DNA of 64,000 nt from Margaritifera margaritifera. Lineage: Eukaryota > Mollusca > Bivalvia > Unionida > Margaritiferidae. The notes beneath the pieces are model-generated. The model was not told where the DNA came from. It made no database searches and saw nothing but the letters and a program-made list of their open reading frames with translations. How positions within the stretch are numbered: position 1 is the stretch's first letter; each line of letters opens with the position of its first letter. Below, piece after piece: positions 11,530 to 23,450 of this stretch. The translations under genes were made by a program, and so were the position numbers. The stretch is taken from positions 7,609,001 through 7,673,000 of the forward strand of contig JAQPZY010001685.1 in assembly GCA_029931535.1 (NCBI GenBank), given 5' to 3'.

Positions 11530-12230
11530 TTGTTTGAACATCCCTCAATATAAACCCTTCTCAATTATAACATGGGTAACTGTTTGAACATACCTCAATA
11601 TAAGCCTTCCTGAAATATAACATGGGTAACTGTTTGAACATCCTTCAATATAAGCCTTCCTCAATTATAACATGGGTAACTGTTTGAACATCCTTCAATA
11701 TAAGCCTTCCTCAATTATAACATGGGTAACTGTTTGAACATCCTTCAATATAAGCCTTCCTCAATTATAACATGGGTAACTGTATGAACATTCCTCAATA
11801 TAAGCCTTCCTCAGTTATAACATGGGTAAATGTTTGAACATTCCTCAATATAGCCTTGCTTTCCTCAATTATAACATGGGTAACTGTTTGAACATTCCTC
11901 AATATAAGCCTTCCTTAGTTATAACATGGGTAACTGTTTGAACATTCCTCAATATAAGTATTTCTTAATTATAACATGGGTAACTGTTTGAACATTCCTC
12001 AATATAAGCCTTCCTCAGTTATAACATGGGTAACTGTTTGAACATCCTTCAATATAAGCCTTCCTCAGTTATAACATGGGTAACTGTTTGAACATCTCTC
12101 AATATAAGCCTTCCTCAGTTATAACATGGGTAACTGTTTGAACATCCCTCAATATAAGCCTTCCTCAGTTATAACATGGGTAACTGTTTGAACATCTCTC
12201 AATATAAGCCTTCCTTAGTTATAATGTAAC
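11530..12230 (+). repeat. 50-bp minisatellite, about 13-14 units
   Basis: The unit contains 'ataacatgggtaactgtttg', 'aacatccctcaatata' and 'agccttcctcagtt' and repeats every 50 bp. Variant positions (ccttc/cctc, cagt/caat) cluster in neighbouring copies, consistent with recent local expansion. One unit near 11850 has a short insertion. There is no long open frame through it. Confidence 0.95.
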
Positions 12231-12352
12231 TATCATGGCTCCCATGAAGAGTAGTATATAGAAGGAATACTGTACATTGTACTTATATTATTAATTATTA
12301 GAATATGGTCTGATGTCTCTTTCGCTCAGGTTCTACATGAATGTATGGTTGT

Positions 12353-12355
<3 letters not shown>

Positions 12356-12424
<69 letters not shown>
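12356..12424. repeat. (AT)n microsatellite
   Basis: About 34 AT dinucleotides, uninterrupted. Confidence 0.95.
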
Positions 12425-12430
<6 letters not shown>

Positions 12431-12634
12431 ATTAAATAATTTACAAGAAAACATGCTTTTCATTATATAAATATCATGTTAAAGCTATTAACACGACCAA
12501 AGGCCATGTGTGTCCTTCACACAATTTGCGCTGTATCACTTTACATGTTTTATAGAGAGTACCTTTATTGTTTCTGTGATATTCTAGTGATGCAGAAAGG
12601 TGTCTAAATGTAACCAAATTCTAATTGTCAAAGG

Positions 12635-13200
12635 GTTGCATTTTAGCTCACCTGACTAAAGGTCATGTAATGATATGGCATATATACTGTGTCAATTATG
12701 TGTCGTACATCATGCATAATCAATCGTGTCTGTCAGAATTTAGCACATTTGTGTCATCTCCAGAACTGCTGAGCCAGTTTTAATAATTCATTATAGCATG
12801 TTTCCCTGGACATTTTCTATCAAAGTCATGTGGATTTTTCATGGTTTCTTTAGCATTCATTTGTTTTCCATAGCAACAAAAGGTAAAACTTATTTCTGAT
12901 ATTTGTTCTGAAACCTCAAAGCCAATTTTGATCAAACTTGGTAAAAATATACCTTAGGATTAGTTCTATCAAAGTTGTTTCAAGCCGCTTCCCTAGCAAT
13001 CATTTGACTTAAATAGCAACCAGGTGGAAAGTTTATTTTCGACACCTCCAAAACCACTGTGCAGAATTTTTTTGACATGTTCTACCAAGTTTTATAGCTT
13101 TTTGTTAGTTCCAAATCAACTGTTTGACTTCCAGAGCAATTAAGTGTGAAACTTAATAATCACAATAAATGTCATCAGTGGTCACCAGCCAGTGAACATG
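12635..13200 (+). repeat. Mollusc-type 'TTTAGCTCACCTG' repeat
   Basis: It opens 'ttttagctcacctgactaaaggtcatg' in two halves, followed by diverged blocks such as 'ccagaactgctgagccagtttt', 'gccaattttgatcaaacttgg' and 'tagcaac'. The order of motifs fits the widespread non-coding repeat family of bivalves (recognised from memory, not by search). Confidence 0.55.
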
Positions 13201-14308
13201 TGAAGGAAACTAAAAATGATTGTGGATTTTAGACACAAAAAATTCTTTGCAGTTAACTGTAGATGTACAACTCTTCCTCTTTCACTTAATTGAAAATATC
13301 CTGACCTATAAATTTTTTAATCATTACTGTAACATTTGTATGAGAATCTGATTCATGTTCAAAACTTGCTGTTTTATTATAATATGAAGAGAATATATAT
13401 ATATATATATATATATAATGGCAAAACTGCACTTGTTTTGTTTTCAATCCCCCATAAAACGCATAAAATTTATGTTGATCAAATATCCAACTGATTTTGA
13501 AGCCAATCTACTGATCAGAATTTTGGAATCTACTGATTTGATGTCCTGGTTCTATCATATGTATGCAATAAATAAACGCCATCACCTAATGTAAGTGTTG
13601 CCACGGTGGTGTGGTACTTTACACGCTTCAGTGATGCAACTTTTTTTGCATTAAAGCTCTGTTTCTCAGACAGTTGCACAAACACTTTAATGGGTGCATT
13701 GTCTCAAGGATTACTCCTCACCATTGTGCAACAAATGTGGGTTACATTAACCAACTATTGGTTTCAAATAGTGATTGTAAAAATGTTTCTTTACATTTCT
13801 TATTTACCTACCATCGAGCAGACGAGATTTAGCATCCGTGGAATTCTTTTCTTTATAATTGATGCATAAAATCCTAATGTGAATATAAATGCATCAAACT
13901 CCAAATTGTAAGATTATGATCAATAAAATATCAGTGCTCAAAGTGGGAACCGACGTAATTTAAGGTGTGGTCATTATCAATGTATGCTCTTTCTTAATAC
14001 GTTTTTTCTTGGGCACAGATTCAGGGTCAGTGGCACGTGGCTGCTTTTCCATAACGATACGTACAATCAGAATCTAAGACGCCCGATTTGCCAATGGCAG
14101 TTCGGTTTTCATACGGTACAACTGAGAAGTATCAGACATAGCATATGGTATATCATCTTGCCTCTGCGTGTGCTTCATTATTGGCTAATACAAATCTTGT
14201 ATCTTGTACGGTTGCGCATTGAGAAGTACCCTGCATATAGTGCTACCTTTGTCCATCCGTACGTCCATCACACCTTGATTACGTTTTGTGTGTATGTCAT
14301 TTCAGACA
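13201..14308. other. Non-coding, nothing recognised
   Basis: An (AT)n run lies at 13392-13418. Two open frames (13606-13869, 13984-14328) have no domain, no splice context and tryptophan/leucine-rich chance composition. I do not support them as genes. Confidence 0.5.
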
Positions 14309-14316
14309 CTGTGGTG
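14309..14316. repeat. Left 8-bp target-site duplication
   Basis: CTGTGGTG directly precedes the left inverted repeat and is repeated exactly at 16585-16592 after the right one. Confidence 0.8.
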
Positions 14317-15167
14317 CGGTCCTACTAAACACCGCAAAGTCAGACAAAGGCAGACAAAGTCATGCAAAGTCAGACAAAGTCTGTTTATTTTTGTTTTATT
14401 TGTACATATTTGTATACATTATACTATATTAATTTTGGTTTGATATTTAAATTTTAAAAAGCGTGATTTATGTTAGGAACTTATTATATTACATAAGTAT
14501 AAAGAAATATTTAATAGAACAAAGGCAGATAGAGTATGACAAAGTCATATAACACAGATAGCGTATGACAAAGGCAATCTCAATGTGACAAAACCAGATT
14601 TAATAATTTTATATAATAATTATCTTATTGTGAGACACGTAATAATATTATGAAAGTAATATAAAATATATAAGTATTTAATAGAATATAGTATGCCAAC
14701 TTGATGTAATAAACTTAAGATATCGTATGACAAAGACAGATTCATAAATTATGTGTCAATTAAATATTCTATTAACATTCATAATCATAAATTCGTGATG
14801 TACTTTCATCGAAAAAGATAGACCATGACAAGATGTATAGTACAAATACAGAACATCATTTCACATGTTAATGTCCTAATTTGTTTCAGCATAATCATTA
14901 CAGTGTCTTAAGCAGTAATACAAATCTTTTCTGTTGCTATTAATGTTTGCGGTATAATGAGAAGAAGCGATTATGCTACAAACAGTAAGAAATTACTCTG
15001 CCGCTGTCGGCAAAATCAAACGCGGTTCATGGCTATTTTACGTTGTCTCAAGCAGTTATACAAATCTGTTCATGCAGTACTGTTCAAACAGTAATCATTT
15101 AATCAACCTTTAATTATATACCGGCGTCGGCAATCTCAAACGTAGGTACTGTTACTGTTATGTCAGA

Positions 15168-15419
15168 ATGCCTTCTGCCCGTGCTCGTAAGCGTGTTAAA
15201 CTCCATCAGTACCCGTGCGCTGTTTGCAAACAGAATTGTGCCAATGATTCGGTCCATTGTGATTCTTGTGAAAGTTGGGTACATGCATTGTGTGAAGGCA
15301 TCACAGTTAGTGAATTAAATGTTCTTTCTGGAAAGTATAATTGTATGTGCCGAGTTTGCATTAAGAACAATGATGGTGAAGAATATAGCTACATGAATGC
15401 TCTCTTCCAACTGAACGAG
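15168..15419 (+). CDS. PHD-type zinc-finger exon inside the TIR element
   Basis: The open frame begins MPSARARKRVK (basic) and then shows a Cys4-His-Cys3 pattern: CAVC, C at 'NCAN', CDSC, 'WVHALC', then CRVC at about residues 19-65. The spacing is that of a PHD finger, a module that binds histone tails in host proteins. Coding probably stops at a donor site, 'GAACGAG|GTAAAT', at 15419/15420; the frame otherwise reads on to a stop at 15473. The frame lies 0.85 kb inside the left inverted repeat, so it belongs to the transposon rather than the host. The remaining exons are not visible. A minus-strand frame at 15653-15847 is unexplained. Confidence 0.6.
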
Positions 15420-16075
15420 GTAAATGATAATTGTGTAGTTTGTCGTATATCTGCTTTCTGTACATGTATTTGAAGAAAATCATGTTTTCTAGATGAGATT
15501 AAAAGAACAACGGAAAAAGTTCTCAAAAAAACCCCCAAAACAAACATACTTTGAATGAGACTTTAGTTTGTAGAGTTGTATGTATCGTTATTAGAGTATT
15601 TATTTCTCCGTATGGTAATACATGTACTTTGTGAACTCAATAAGAATTGTGATTATTCATATACAATGCTATCTTGTTCATTGTAATGCTGTTCATCCCA
15701 CGACTGCTTCATCTGAGCCAATTCATTTCCCGATAAGTTCTTCTGTCTTAATTTTGGATGCAAAATGTCAAACAAATGTTCAATGACATTTTCCATTTCG
15801 CATTTATTCAATATTTTGAAACTCGTTTCCTTTGTTAAATATGACACTCCAGAAGTCTAATCGTCACGGTTCTCTGTACTTTTAGAAAGCACAATTGTTC
15901 TACTGATAATTTTTTTTTAAAATGACCATAACTAAAACTTATAATTGATTTATTACTTCAGTATTTCCGCAAAATGTGTGTCCCTTTATAGTTATTCTGA
16001 AAAGCAAAAAAAGATTTTCGCTTCTAAAGTCAACATCGAGTTTTTAGAATTACAGCGACGTTATGCAGTTTCGTT

Positions 16076-16214
<139 letters not shown>

Positions 16215-16592
16215 ATACACCCCTGTTACTATGTCACTCACATTTAAAACTTTTGTTCTATTAAATATTTATATTATACTTATGTAATATAATACTGTCC
16301 TAATATTATTGTGTAAATCTAAATAATATAATTATTTTGTTAAATAACTCGTTAATGAACGTTTATTAACAATTGTCGGCATATATATCGTCGTCACAAG
16401 GCTAAATAAAGGGACACAACTATTGGTGCGTATGTACCAATTTTACTTTCAAACAACATTAAATCACGCTTTTTTAAAATTTAAATATCAAACCAAAGTT
16501 AATATAGTATAATGTATTCAAATATGTACAAATATAACAAAAATAAACAGACTTTGTCTGACTTTGCGGTGTTTAGTAGGCCCCCTGTGGTG

Positions 16593-17165
16593 GGACATAT
16601 ATGTTCTATGAACACATTTCTAGTTCTTTCTGCTGCTAGCTTGGTTAATAAATCAATCCCAGAATCATAAATTAACAATGTTTAATTCGACAAACAATTT
16701 ACCAAAACGATATGCATGTTTGTGCCAGACGACAATTATCTTTAAACAAACAGTTTGATAACTTATTTAATTCAAGGTGAATACTTTTTTCTCTCTCTCA
16801 CAGATGTGAATCTTAACAGGAATAAAATTAAAAATTGTTATGTAATATTTGCAATGTACATATTAATAGAAAAGAATAAGAGCAAACTATATAGTAATTG
16901 CTTATGATAAAATTACACAAGGAAATATTTTTTATACTGCTATTTTATGAACTGCTATATTTTTTATTTATATAGATTTTTGATTTGACTGATGGGATAC
17001 TTTTTTTTAAAGCTTTTATTCACAACTGAATGAACAGTCATTTATGTCAGTTGAAAGGACACTTGATCAAGAAGACATTTAATTGTGTGCTATATGTAAA
17101 AATTTAGTATGCCAGATTGTTGCGGTCTCTTTACAAGTACACTGGCATTTTTACATGCTGCCGGC
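16593..17165. other. Non-coding, nothing recognised
   Basis: AT-rich, with no coding or structural signal. Confidence 0.4.
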
Positions 17166-17168
17166 TTT

Positions 17169-17264
17169 GTAGCACTAGAATTCTGTTATTTATTCTCTCT
17201 AATCCAATATAGCTCTCTCTCTCTAGCACTAGAATTCTGTTATTTATTCTCTCTAATCCAATAT

Positions 17265-17338
<74 letters not shown>
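17169..17338. repeat. 54-bp direct duplication running into (CT)n
   Basis: 'tagcactagaattctgttat' plus 'ttattctctctaatccaatatag' occurs twice in tandem, and the second copy continues into about 35 CT repeats. This looks like slippage or template switching at the microsatellite edge. Confidence 0.85.
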
Positions 17339-17341
<3 letters not shown>

Positions 17342-19070
17342 TACAAACACGTATAATAAATATTACATCGATGTTTGCCCTGCTCTAATCCATCGTCCAG
17401 CTCTGTCTTTGGCTTTTTTTGGTTGATTATTTCAGCATTATAGCATTGCTGTTGGAGTTTTGTGGTAAAATAAAGAATATAACGTGCGTCACTGTTAACA
17501 AATTTTCCTTGTTCCTTTTTTTATGTAAGTCCCAATTTATAAGAGACTTATACTAATGCACACAAACTTGTGTTGACTTATATGATATCAACACTATTAT
17601 ACAACACGAAGTAACACAATACCTTATGTGGAGAACAACTGTGTCACGCATGTGGAACTATTGTTAATAACAATCTTCATAATTTGCTTCCGAGTCCTTG
17701 ACCTTTAACTCTTTTAACATTTGACATTAATTTGTCCTCGCCAAATATTTCTCAGTCTCGCCTTGCCAACTATTTTACAGTGGTCTTCGTCAGTTTTTGA
17801 AGTTTTAGAAACTAACCAAAAATGGACTGTTCGCTCTAGTGGCAGTTGATTAAATATTTTTACCAATTTGTAATTAACATAATGTAGTCTAGGTACTTCT
17901 AACTTTAGTAGTTAGAATTAATTGCAATGTTTAGTTTCTGCGGTGTTCATTTGAAGTCATATGTCCGTGGGTGTAATCATCATAAACCTTCAGTATTAAC
18001 TCGGTTTAGAGACTGTTTTACCTGCATCCGCACGGGTCAACGAATACCTATTTCGCTGCTGCCGCTACTACTACAACTGCTACTACTTGTAGCGAATCAA
18101 CTATTAAAAAGTCACTACAATATTTGAGCATACTGGAAATTTACCCCCGGAGTGCACGGGTGCAGATATATTGTAGGCCTGGAATGTCTAACTCCGAATC
18201 CAAATTCTGGATGTGAGTTCGCGTCCAGGAAGAACCCAAATAGAATTTATTTCCCCATTTTGAGAAACTGGGTTTATAGTATGCACTTTATCCGTCTGTC
18301 TGTGAGTGTGTTCCTCCATCCGTCTGTCAAATCACATATTTTATGTGTTTTCCGCATGGTAAAAGGAGCACATGTAGTGCACTTTTTTGTTTTGTGTTGC
18401 TTATACAGAGGTATTCCTATTATATTTGTCCTGTATATTCTATTTTGTGATTAATACATAATATTGATAGGTTTTCTGAGAATTATAAAAACTGAAACAT
18501 GTATGCAGTATCGAAGTGGCTGCAACTATAAAATTCGTTTTTCTTAAATTTCTTTCCTGTCAACATTTTTGTACTCGGAGGAAAAACTAACAACACCTAA
18601 AATGTATCGGTCTTCTAATGCAATACTCGAATCTATGGCTTCTTCCAAAGCCTCGTAAATCTGGAACAGTCCCATTCCATATCATTTCATCAGCAGCCAT
18701 ATTGATAGACAAGTGACATATTTTAATACTGAACACATAGCGTATTGTAGTTTAAATCAATTTTTTCAATCTAAACAAATGGAATCAACCTACATTCACA
18801 GAAATAATTAAAAAAAACAGGCTTTATTTCAGTGTATATTTTAGTAATTTGTGTGCTGAATTTACCTCGGTGACAATACCATGTTGAAAATTGCACGTTT
18901 TAGCCGACATATATAGGATGGAATATTGCAGTTTTGTTTATCGTGTGTAGATGTTGTTGTTGTTATTATTATTATTATTATTGTTATTATTCCCACACGC
19001 CCCTTTTATCCACCAATTTTCTTTATGAAAGCTAGATTTTAGTGTTTCCCACAGCAATATTATCGTAACA
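17339..19070. other. Non-coding, nothing recognised
   Basis: No domain is recognisable in the short open frames at 17927-18127 and 18152-18454. A (TTG/TTA)n patch lies at 18951-18990. Confidence 0.45.
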
Positions 19071-19071
19071 G

Positions 19072-19262
19072 ACACGCGGTGGTTCAATTGGACGAGCGTC
19101 GGACTCGTAATCCAAGGGTCGAGGGTTAGATACCCGCACAGGCCAGCCTTAGTCGGCTGCCTCTGTGTGTCCTTGGGAAAGACACGTAGCTCCTATTTCC
19201 TCGTCATGATATAGCCAATAATGTGTTAAAAGTGCCATTAAATCCAACAAATGAAAAAACAC
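19072..19262 (+). mobile_element. tRNA-derived SINE
   Basis: The head resembles a tRNA gene: an A-box-like 'TGGTTCAATTGGACG' at about 19081 and a B-box-like 'GGGTTAGATACCC' at about 19123. It is followed by the SINE body motif 'GTGTCCTTGGGAAAGACAC' at about 19167. It ends at 'aatgaaaaaacac', directly against the Penelope-like sequence. No intact tRNA cloverleaf is expected. Confidence 0.8.
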
Positions 19263-19263
19263 A

Positions 19264-20446
19264 ACTAAGATGGCACCCTCATATGCAAATATCTTTATGG
19301 GCCGATTAGAAAGCTAACTTCTGGCCTCTGTAAACTATAAACCATACTGACGGGTACGTTTAATTGATGATGTGAAAATGAAATGGAAAGATGGGAGGGG
19401 AAATTAGACGAATTCATCATGCAGATCGATACTTTCCATCATTCGATCAAATTATCTGCCGAAATTTCGAACACTGAGCATATATTTTTTGACACAAAAA
19501 CTAAAATTGTCAATAACACACCCCATACATACATTTATTCCAAACCGACTGACAAACATCAATACCTACTTCCATCCAGCTGCCACCCAAGGCACTGTAC
19601 CCAAAATATCCCCTACAGTCAATCACTTAGAATCAGGAGAATTTGCTCTGATGGCTTAAATTTCGATGCAAGGTGCAGAGAGCTAACCCAACATCTGACA
19701 AAGTGGGGCTACAAGAAAGATATAATAGCGGAAGCGATACAAAGAGAAAAGCAATCAAACCGTGCTGGCCTCCAAAAAATACACGGGAAAAGAAAACGCG
19801 GAATGAACACCCTTCATTTTCACGTTCCACCCAGAGAGTAGGTCGCATCATTCACAAACATTGGCCAACTATTGAATCGTGTAAACCGCTTAAATTGATG
19901 TTCCCACACAAACCAATTGTACCATTCCGTATACCTCAAAATTTGAGGGACATGCTAGTCAGGACAAATTAAATAAAAAAAATAAAATAAAAAAAGAGAT
20001 GGGAAATCGAAACCTCGTGGAAACAAAAAATTTAAGACGTGCCAGCACATGAAGGAAACAAATACATTTTCCAGCAGTCACAGGTGAAAAGTTTAATATT
20101 CACAACCATACGATTAGATTGCAGCACAGAAAATGCGATCTACCTCTTCATATGCAAGGTATACAGCACCCAATATGTTGGAGAAACGCAGAAATTAAAT
20201 ATTAGAATGAATCTTCACAGATCAGACTGGCAAACCAATAAATTGGAAATGATCTCAGTGGCGGAACATTTCTCTTCTCCCAGCCATACTTTCAATGATG
20301 TTATCTTGACTGGAATCGCCCATAACTCAAAATGGAGCACAGAAAATAGGAAATCCAAAGAAACATATTGGATTCGCCGGCTGCGAACACTCAAACCCAG
20401 CAGCTTAAACCAAGAAGAATCCAAACTGTCATTTGTCCGTGCATAG
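19264..20446 (+). mobile_element. Penelope-like retroelement fragment (RT + GIY-YIG)
   Basis: The 5'-truncated copy starts within the reverse transcriptase. Motif B 'MAPSYANIFMG' is encoded from 19272. Motif C reads 'RLIDD' at 19357-19371. Frame 19383-19841 then carries the RT thumb ('PYSQSLRIRRICSD', 'LTKWGYKKDII'). The frame at 20039-20446 carries a GIY-YIG endonuclease-like region ('AIYLFICKVYSTQYVGET', then 'RMNLHRSDW', 'EHF', 'ETYWIRRLRTLKP'). Stops and frameshifts separate the pieces. Penelope elements characteristically join an RT to a C-terminal GIY-YIG nuclease, so the order is diagnostic. Confidence 0.88.
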
Positions 20447-20770
20447 GTAATAAGGAATTTACAAGTTACCAAAATGACATTTTCCTGGCGTGAATTCGCT
20501 TTCTCAAACCCATGGTCTTAACTACCATTTTTCTGTAAAATTGTCAAATGAAAAAAATGCATATAAATCTATCTAAAAGCGTTTGTTACGCTATTAATTA
20601 GTACTAACTCAATTACTACTTTAGTACATAACTTCCGCAAGTTTTAAGAAACAGCCATTTCAACAGGGATTAGGGATGAAATAATGTAATTGGACAATTG
20701 TAGAGGGCGCGACGATCTCATTGGTGACCTACTTATTTACGTCATCAATTGGAGTCCTTTGTTCTAGCCA
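20447..20770 (+). other. Probable Penelope 3' non-coding region
   Basis: No other feature is seen. It lies between the GIY-YIG frame and the palindromic MITE, and its continuation seems to resume after the MITE. Confidence 0.35.
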
Positions 20771-20968
20771 AAGGGCATCGTATCGTTGCTCACCATTTAC
20801 ATATAAATCATATATGTACTATATACTAATATTATTATATAGTACATATATGATTTATAGGTGGGCTCGTATCGTTAGTTACAATTTAGCTATAAATCAT
20901 AATAATATTAATATATAGTACATGTATAACTTATTGGTAAATATTAAGCAACGATTCGAGCCCCTGTA
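20771..20968. mobile_element. Palindromic MITE flanked by a 10-bp direct repeat
   Basis: GTTCTAGCCA occurs at 20761-20770 and again at 20969-20978, a good 9-10 bp target duplication of Mutator type. Inside, the inverted ends ('GGGCATCGTATCGTTGCT' against 'AGCAACGATTCGAGCCCC') enclose a perfect 23-bp stem at about 20810-20863 built from 'ATCATATATGTACTATATA'. A third, internal copy of the end motif ('GGGCTCGTATCGTTAG') occurs near 20864, so the element is a nested palindrome. Confidence 0.75.
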
Positions 20969-20978
20969 GTTCTAGCCA

Positions 20979-21310
20979 CTTCCACCTTACGAACACTTTA
21001 GCAGGATGCATCTTAAAAAGTAGCATTGTTTAGACTCGTTCAACCTTGCTCATTTTATTCATTATTTCGTTGTATCGTCTATGTAAATATAGTATTGTGT
21101 TTTGTGGGTTCTTGATTCGTTTGTGGCTTTGTGTCCTTGAAAAAGGAATCTGTAGTTTCCGAAAGCGCTTGGACTGGTTTAACACCAGTTTTACGCTGTT
21201 GTTTGTCAGTTTTTCTTGAATATATCCGGATATTAAAGTATCACGGGAAGTAACTCTTGTAAGAATGTCCACTCTGTTGGAGTTGCTTCTCTTCAGCATC
21301 GACATGAGTT
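20979..21310 (+). mobile_element. Probable distal part of the Penelope-like element
   Basis: It contains 'ccttgaaaaaggaatctgtag' followed by 'tttccgaaagcg', a short stem-like motif often seen near the ends of Penelope elements. I infer that it continues the element cut by the MITE. The minus-strand frame 21030-21305 overlaps it and has no recognisable domain. Confidence 0.4.
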
Positions 21311-22152
<842 letters not shown>

Positions 22153-22310
22153 TCAGTGGCGCACTAAGGGTAAATGGCGCACGGGGCGATGATTATGGCC
22201 CAAAGGGCCAGAATACAAGGCCCGAATTTTTATCAGCTGTTTTGGCGCCCCAAGACATCTGGCGCCTGGGGCAACCGCCCCGTCCGCTCCCCTCCCCGTT
22301 AGTACGCTAC

Positions 22311-22312
<2 letters not shown>
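22153..22312. mobile_element. hAT-like MITE, GC-rich
   Basis: The left end is CAGTGGCGCACTAAGGG. The reverse complement of the right end reads CTGTAGCGTACTAACGGGG, an imperfect inverted repeat of hAT type (CAGTGGCGTA...). The interior is 'ggcgcccc'-rich against an AT-rich background. The right end abuts an (AT)n run (22312-22376), so a target duplication cannot be read. Confidence 0.6.

Positions 22313-22376
<64 letters not shown>
22312..22376. repeat. (AT)n microsatellite
   Basis: About 32 AT units. Confidence 0.95.
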
Positions 22377-22380
<4 letters not shown>

Positions 22381-22479
22381 GTAGTACAAAAGTAACTGTA
22401 TTTCCCTCAAATCAGCAATAACTTAGCAGAAGAGTTAAATAACTAGTAGTGGTTGCCGATCAACACGGTGATTTGAGTG

Positions 22480-23333
22480 CTTCTGTAAAGCTTGTTCCCT
22501 TTCCATATTGAAAGCCTTGCAGAATCTTAAATTTGACAACCCGTTGATATCCCATATATTACAGACACATGATGTTCTCATACAATCTGGGAAAAGTAGT
22601 CTGTACTGTTGACTGCCTAGTCACATTGGTATAAAGGGTAATAATAGGGCAAATAAAGCAGCCAAAGTTGCCCTGCAGCTACACGTTTCCGAATAGAAAA
22701 TTACATTTACTGACTTGAAATATTGTATAAATCAGCATGTTCGTGATACCTGGCAAAATATGTGGAATGAAAACTCCACAAACAAATATAAGAACATCAA
22801 ACTCACTATTGGAGAGTGGCATCCCTCGTATAGAACAAATCAGAGAGATGAGGTGGTATTGTGCCAATTGCGTATCGGACACACATACCCGACTCATGCA
22901 CGCCTCCTGAAAGGTGAACCTCGACCGGAATGCATACTATGCCAGTGTCCACTGACAGTGGAACACATTCATGTCGAGTGTGTCGATTTCCACCCTGTGA
23001 GACAGTAGTTTGACATGAACTGCTTGCAAAAACTGTACAATACGTACCACCCGAGAACATCTTGGACTTTTTAAGGGAATGTGGTTTATACAACAAATTT
23101 TAATCATGTTTTAAGGATTTTACATGTGTTACCTTTATTTGTTATTTTATATACATTTTACAAAGTTTTAGAATTTTTACGCATTCTAATTTATCTTTTT
23201 GTAGTTAATCTTTATATTTATTTGGACGGGTTAATCTTCCTAAGATTTTACTCAATTAAGTTTTACATTTTTCGAACTTTGCCTTTAGTTGGCACTACAT
23301 AGCCACTTTTGTGCTGAGGTGCCGTAAAACACT
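22480..23333 (+). mobile_element. 3' end of an RNase H-bearing LINE, decayed
   Basis: The plus frame from about 22506 reads an RNase H-like tail: 'LPSHIGIKGNNRANKAAKVAL' in two halves, with a TGA directly before it. The region downstream contains 'DTWQNMWN', 'QLRIGHTYPTHARLL' and a Cys-His cluster 'CILCQCPLTVEHIHVEC' (22715-23008). This C-terminal layout is typical of I/Nimb- or Jockey-type non-LTR elements. At least three in-frame stops make it a pseudogene. The 3' untranslated part ends 'gaggtgccgtaaaacac' and runs into the (ACAT)n tail. Confidence 0.8.
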
Positions 23334-23334
23334 A

Positions 23335-23365
<31 letters not shown>

Positions 23366-23426
23366 CATACATACATACATACATACATACATACATACAT
23401 ACATACATACATACATACATACATAC
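23334..23426. repeat. (ACAT)n microsatellite, LINE tail
   Basis: About 23 tetranucleotide units directly follow the LINE 3' region. The open frame on the opposite strand (23295-23480) is translation of this repeat. Confidence 0.9.
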
Positions 23427-23450
23427 TCCGTGAATCCGAGTCAATAATAA

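Noticed and set aside
11530..12230. Possible CRISPR-like array of 50-bp repeats
   Set aside because: No spacers; simple tandem repeat.
13984..14328. 114-residue open frame near the left TIR
   Set aside because: No domain or splice context. It runs across the border of the TIR element, so it cannot be one intact gene.
19072..19150. tRNA gene
   Set aside because: A and B boxes are present but the body is extended and no acceptor stem closes. It is the head of a SINE, as at 26888.
21120..21175. Hammerhead ribozyme of a Penelope-like element
   Set aside because: The 'ccttgaaaaagg...ccgaaagcg' motif suggests such a site, but the CTGATGA core of a hammerhead is missing.
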